A stretch of DNA of 7,615 bases. Origin: DATKIY01 sp035543875. Lineage in GTDB: Bacteria > Actinomycetota > Actinomycetes > JAHEKZ01. A program made the translations under genes and the position numbers. The stretch covers positions 1 through 7,615 of the forward strand of contig DATKIY010000031.1 of the NCBI GenBank assembly GCA_035543875.1. Direction: 5' to 3'. Below the pieces are notes generated by a model. That model made no database searches. It worked only from the letters and a program-made list of their open reading frames with translations, and had not been told where the DNA came from. Within the stretch, counting starts at the first letter, position 1, and the number at the start of each line of letters is the position of its first letter. Positions 6,257-7,615 of this stretch are shown piece by piece.

Positions 6257-6652
6257 CTAGCCTCGCCGGTCCCGGGACACGAGGTTCGATTCATCGAGTT
6301 CGATGACGAGTTCGTCCGGTGCCCGCATCCGCCAAGCGTCGGTAACGAGCTCCTTGAGTCGGTCGGTGTTGACCTGATCCAGCCGCAACATCACCAACGG
6401 CCAGGAGTCGTAGCCGGCGGTTGTGAAGAAGACGTCGGGCTCGCCGAGTAGGAGCGCTTGCTTCTCCGCCTCGTCTCCGACGAAAAGCACCGCAACGTCG
6501 GTCCTAATGCGTCGTGGCTGGCCTGGTCGGCGCTCGGGATAGGACCAGATGAAACCCTTGTTCACCACGCGGAAGTCGAAGCCATCGCTATCTATCTCCG
6601 TGACGTCGGGCAGGGAGAGCGCCAAGCGACGCACGTCATCTTCGTCAGCCAT
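6257..6652 (-). CDS. MmcQ/YjbR family protein
   Basis: This 131-residue cytosolic protein has the full outline of the MmcQ/YjbR family (former DUF419). It has an N-terminal helix with the LALSLPDVTE pattern (10-19), then FDFRVVNKGFIW (25-36), then DVAVLFVGDEAEKQALLLGE (52-71) and FFTTAGYDSWPLVMLRLD (75-92), ending with a helix VNTDRLKELVTDAWRMRAP (94-112). The fold is the CyaY-like alpha/beta type, and family members are often labelled DNA-binding, but a defined function is lacking. The ATG is preceded by a near-perfect AGGGAGG (complement of 6660-6666) at seven bases. The last ~12 residues (DESNLVSRDRRG) run past the usual family end, toward the relic described alongside. The gene is divergent from the glutathione peroxidase gene, with a 132-base gap. 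Confidence 0.85.
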   Translation of the reverse strand: MADEDDVRRLALSLPDVTEIDSDGFDFRVVNKGFIWSYPERRPGQPRRIRTDVAVLFVGDEAEKQALLLGEPDVFFTTAGYDSWPLVMLRLDQVNTDRLKELVTDAWRMRAPDELVIELDESNLVSRDRRG

Positions 6653-6749
6653 CGAGGTGCCTCCCTGAACGCCGGAAACTCATGAGTACAGGCTAGGCGC
6701 GTCGTTTTCTCGCTCGGCGGCGGATCACTGCCGATGCCCACTCCCCACA

Positions 6750-6772
6750 GGGCTATAGCCCAGGCTTCCTGG
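6750..6772. promoter_or_regulatory. Palindrome and adjacent inverted repeat upstream of glutathione peroxidase
   Basis: GGGCTATAGCCC (6750-6761) is a perfect 12-bp palindrome, directly followed by CCAGG-CTT-CCTGG (6760-6772). They lie 12-35 bases before the chosen start of the peroxidase gene. The palindrome centre (TATAGC) could serve as a -10 box, which would place transcription start downstream of the earlier ATG at 6734. An operator role is possible but unproven; no -35 element is visible. Confidence 0.35.
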
Positions 6773-6784
6773 CATGCTGGCGCG

Positions 6785-7285
6785 ATGACACTGCTCGAAA
6801 GCCCGATCTCGACGCTGGATGGCATCCCAACGACGTTTGGTCAGTTGGCCGCTGGCAGGGTGTCTTTGGTCGTCAATGTGGCATCGCAGTGCAGCCTGAC
6901 ACCGCAGTACGCCACTCTTGAAACTTTGCATGAGCGGTACGCCGACCGCGGCTTCACGGTGATCGGCATACCGTGCAACCAGTTCGACGCGCAAGAGCCA
7001 GGCACTGCGGCTGAGATTGCAGAGTTTTGCTCGACTACGTATGGCGTGACCTTTCCAATGACGGAAAAGGTCAACGTCAACCAGCCGGACCAGCACCCGG
7101 TCTACTCCGCAATGACGACCGTCAAAGACGACCGGGGTGTTGCCGGAGAAGTCGAATGGAACTTCGAAAAGTTCCTGCTGGATCGCCAAGGAAATGTGAT
7201 CAGTCGGATTCGACCAGACACGTCACCGGACGATCCAGCCGTCATTGCCGCAATCGAAGCGCTACTAGCTAACGAACAAATCTGA
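6785..7285 (+). CDS. Glutathione peroxidase family (thioredoxin-type thiol peroxidase)
   Basis: This 166-residue enzyme reduces hydrogen peroxide or lipid peroxides in the cytosol. The peroxidatic cysteine is C36 in NVASQCSLTPQY. The other members of the catalytic tetrad are Q70 (in NQFDAQEPG), W125 and N126 (in EWNFEKFLLD). C82 in EFCSTTYGVTFP sits where the resolving cysteine of the non-selenium, thioredoxin-dependent members is found, so thioredoxin rather than glutathione is the likely reductant. An in-frame ATG at 6734 would add 17 residues (MPTPHRAIAQ...), but these do not resemble the family; MTLLESPISTLDG is the normal opening, so I chose 6785. Neither start has a strong ribosome binding site. 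The gene ends 10 bases from the convergent sulfatase gene. Family certain; reductant inferred. Confidence 0.9.
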   Translation: MTLLESPISTLDGIPTTFGQLAAGRVSLVVNVASQCSLTPQYATLETLHERYADRGFTVIGIPCNQFDAQEPGTAAEIAEFCSTTYGVTFPMTEKVNVNQPDQHPVYSAMTTVKDDRGVAGEVEWNFEKFLLDRQGNVISRIRPDTSPDDPAVIAAIEALLANEQI

Positions 7286-7295
7286 GCGGCCGCAC

Positions 7296-7615
7296 CTACT
7301 TATCGCGACACTCAGCGCCAGCGCAGTCCTTAAATCTGGTCCACGCATTCCTCATGTGGTTGAGGTCGCTTTGATACGCCCTTCTGTATGCGAGATTCAC
7401 GCGTTCGTACGGATCTGACTTGAGGTCGTAGAGCTCTTCGAACTTGTGTTGCGGAGGGAACCGGACATACTCCCAGCGATCAGTGACAAGACCTCGCTGT
7501 AACCACCCTCCAGGGTGCCTTTTCGTCACCGCGTCGTGGTCCTCAAGGACCACGGCTCTGGGATCGGCAACATTGTCAAAGACGTCGGTAAGTGAGCGAC
7601 CATCGACACGAAGCC
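7296..7615 (-). CDS. Sulfatase family protein, C-terminal part, 5' partial
   Basis: The frame stays open to the right edge, so the catalytic N-terminal domain with the formylglycine cysteine and metal ligands lies outside. The 105 visible residues are a typical sulfatase C-terminus: VDGRSLTDVF, where the active-site domain leads to the C-terminal sheet, then GLVTDRWEYVRFP (residues 40-52), and the family signature EELYDLKSDPYERVNLA. The tail ends in C-x4-C (CAGAEC), a paired-cysteine ending seen in many secreted actinobacterial sulfatases and suggesting an extracellular location. The substrate (a sulfate ester on a sugar or aromatic) cannot be inferred. The GTG at 7553 is internal and not the start. 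Confidence 0.88.
   Translation of the reverse strand, partial: LRVDGRSLTDVFDNVADPRAVVLEDHDAVTKRHPGGWLQRGLVTDRWEYVRFPPQHKFEELYDLKSDPYERVNLAYRRAYQSDLNHMRNAWTRFKDCAGAECRDK

Noticed and set aside
6003..6294. Two minus-strand open frames (6003-6194 and 6097-6294) in the gap before the MmcQ/YjbR gene
   Set aside because: They run antisense to the oxidoreductase relic, overlap each other and look like arginine/serine-rich shadow translation; the plus strand gives the meaningful reading.
6734..6784. Seventeen-residue N-terminal extension of the peroxidase
   Set aside because: The added residues do not match the family, no ribosome binding site supports the ATG at 6734, and a palindromic regulatory candidate lies inside.
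7286..7293. GCGGCCGC palindrome between the peroxidase and sulfatase genes as a terminator
   Set aside because: A self-complementary 8-mer has no loop and there is no T-run; it is more likely chance in GC-rich DNA.
1..7615. A single novel multi-gene system spanning the window
   Set aside because: Gene orientations alternate, most genes have their own upstream regions, and products belong to unrelated known families; only the sigma factor and its partner form a unit.

Overview
The window is a piece of a high-GC bacterial chromosome, most likely from an actinobacterium. The reasons are the GC-rich third positions, GTG starts, a SigE-family ECF sigma factor coupled to a one-span membrane partner, a GT-C glycosyltransferase resembling the MptA/MptB/GT87 group, and a sulfatase ending in the paired-cysteine tail common in secreted actinobacterial sulfatases. 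The family or genus cannot be fixed from the sequence alone.

Layout from left to right. (1) At 1-1491 (+) lies the C-terminal part of a large calcium-binding RTX-repeat protein whose start is outside the window; it is built from at least two copies of one module. (2) At 1531-1803 (-) is a small TM2-domain membrane protein, convergent with it. (3) At 2016-2942 (+) is a zinc-free quinone oxidoreductase-like MDR enzyme that may be translated from a leaderless transcript. (4) At 3026-4533 (+) is a tight two-gene operon, an ECF sigma factor followed, with a one-base stop/start overlap, by a membrane protein whose outer domain holds six cysteines. (5) At 4548-5954 (-) is a multi-span GT-C glycosyltransferase that meets the operon tail to tail over a shared hairpin. 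(6) At 6116-6245 (+) is a previously hidden relic: the first ~43 codons of a second quinone oxidoreductase-like gene, with an in-frame TGA and a frameshift, cut off just before the next gene. (7) At 6257-6652 (-) is a MmcQ/YjbR-family protein. (8) At 6785-7285 (+) is a thioredoxin-type glutathione peroxidase. (9) At 7296-7615 (-) is the C-terminus of a sulfatase that continues beyond the right edge.

How the genes work together: only the sigma factor and its membrane partner form a clear functional pair (signal sensing outside, transcription inside). The two redox enzymes (the MDR oxidoreductase and the glutathione peroxidase), the glycosyltransferase and the surface or secreted proteins look like independent transcription units that happen to be neighbours. 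I see no defence system, mobile element, CRISPR array, RNA gene or clearly new multi-gene system. The points most worth a second look are the eroded oxidoreductase relic and its junction, the long-period duplication in the RTX protein, and the six-cysteine sensor-like domain next to the sigma factor.
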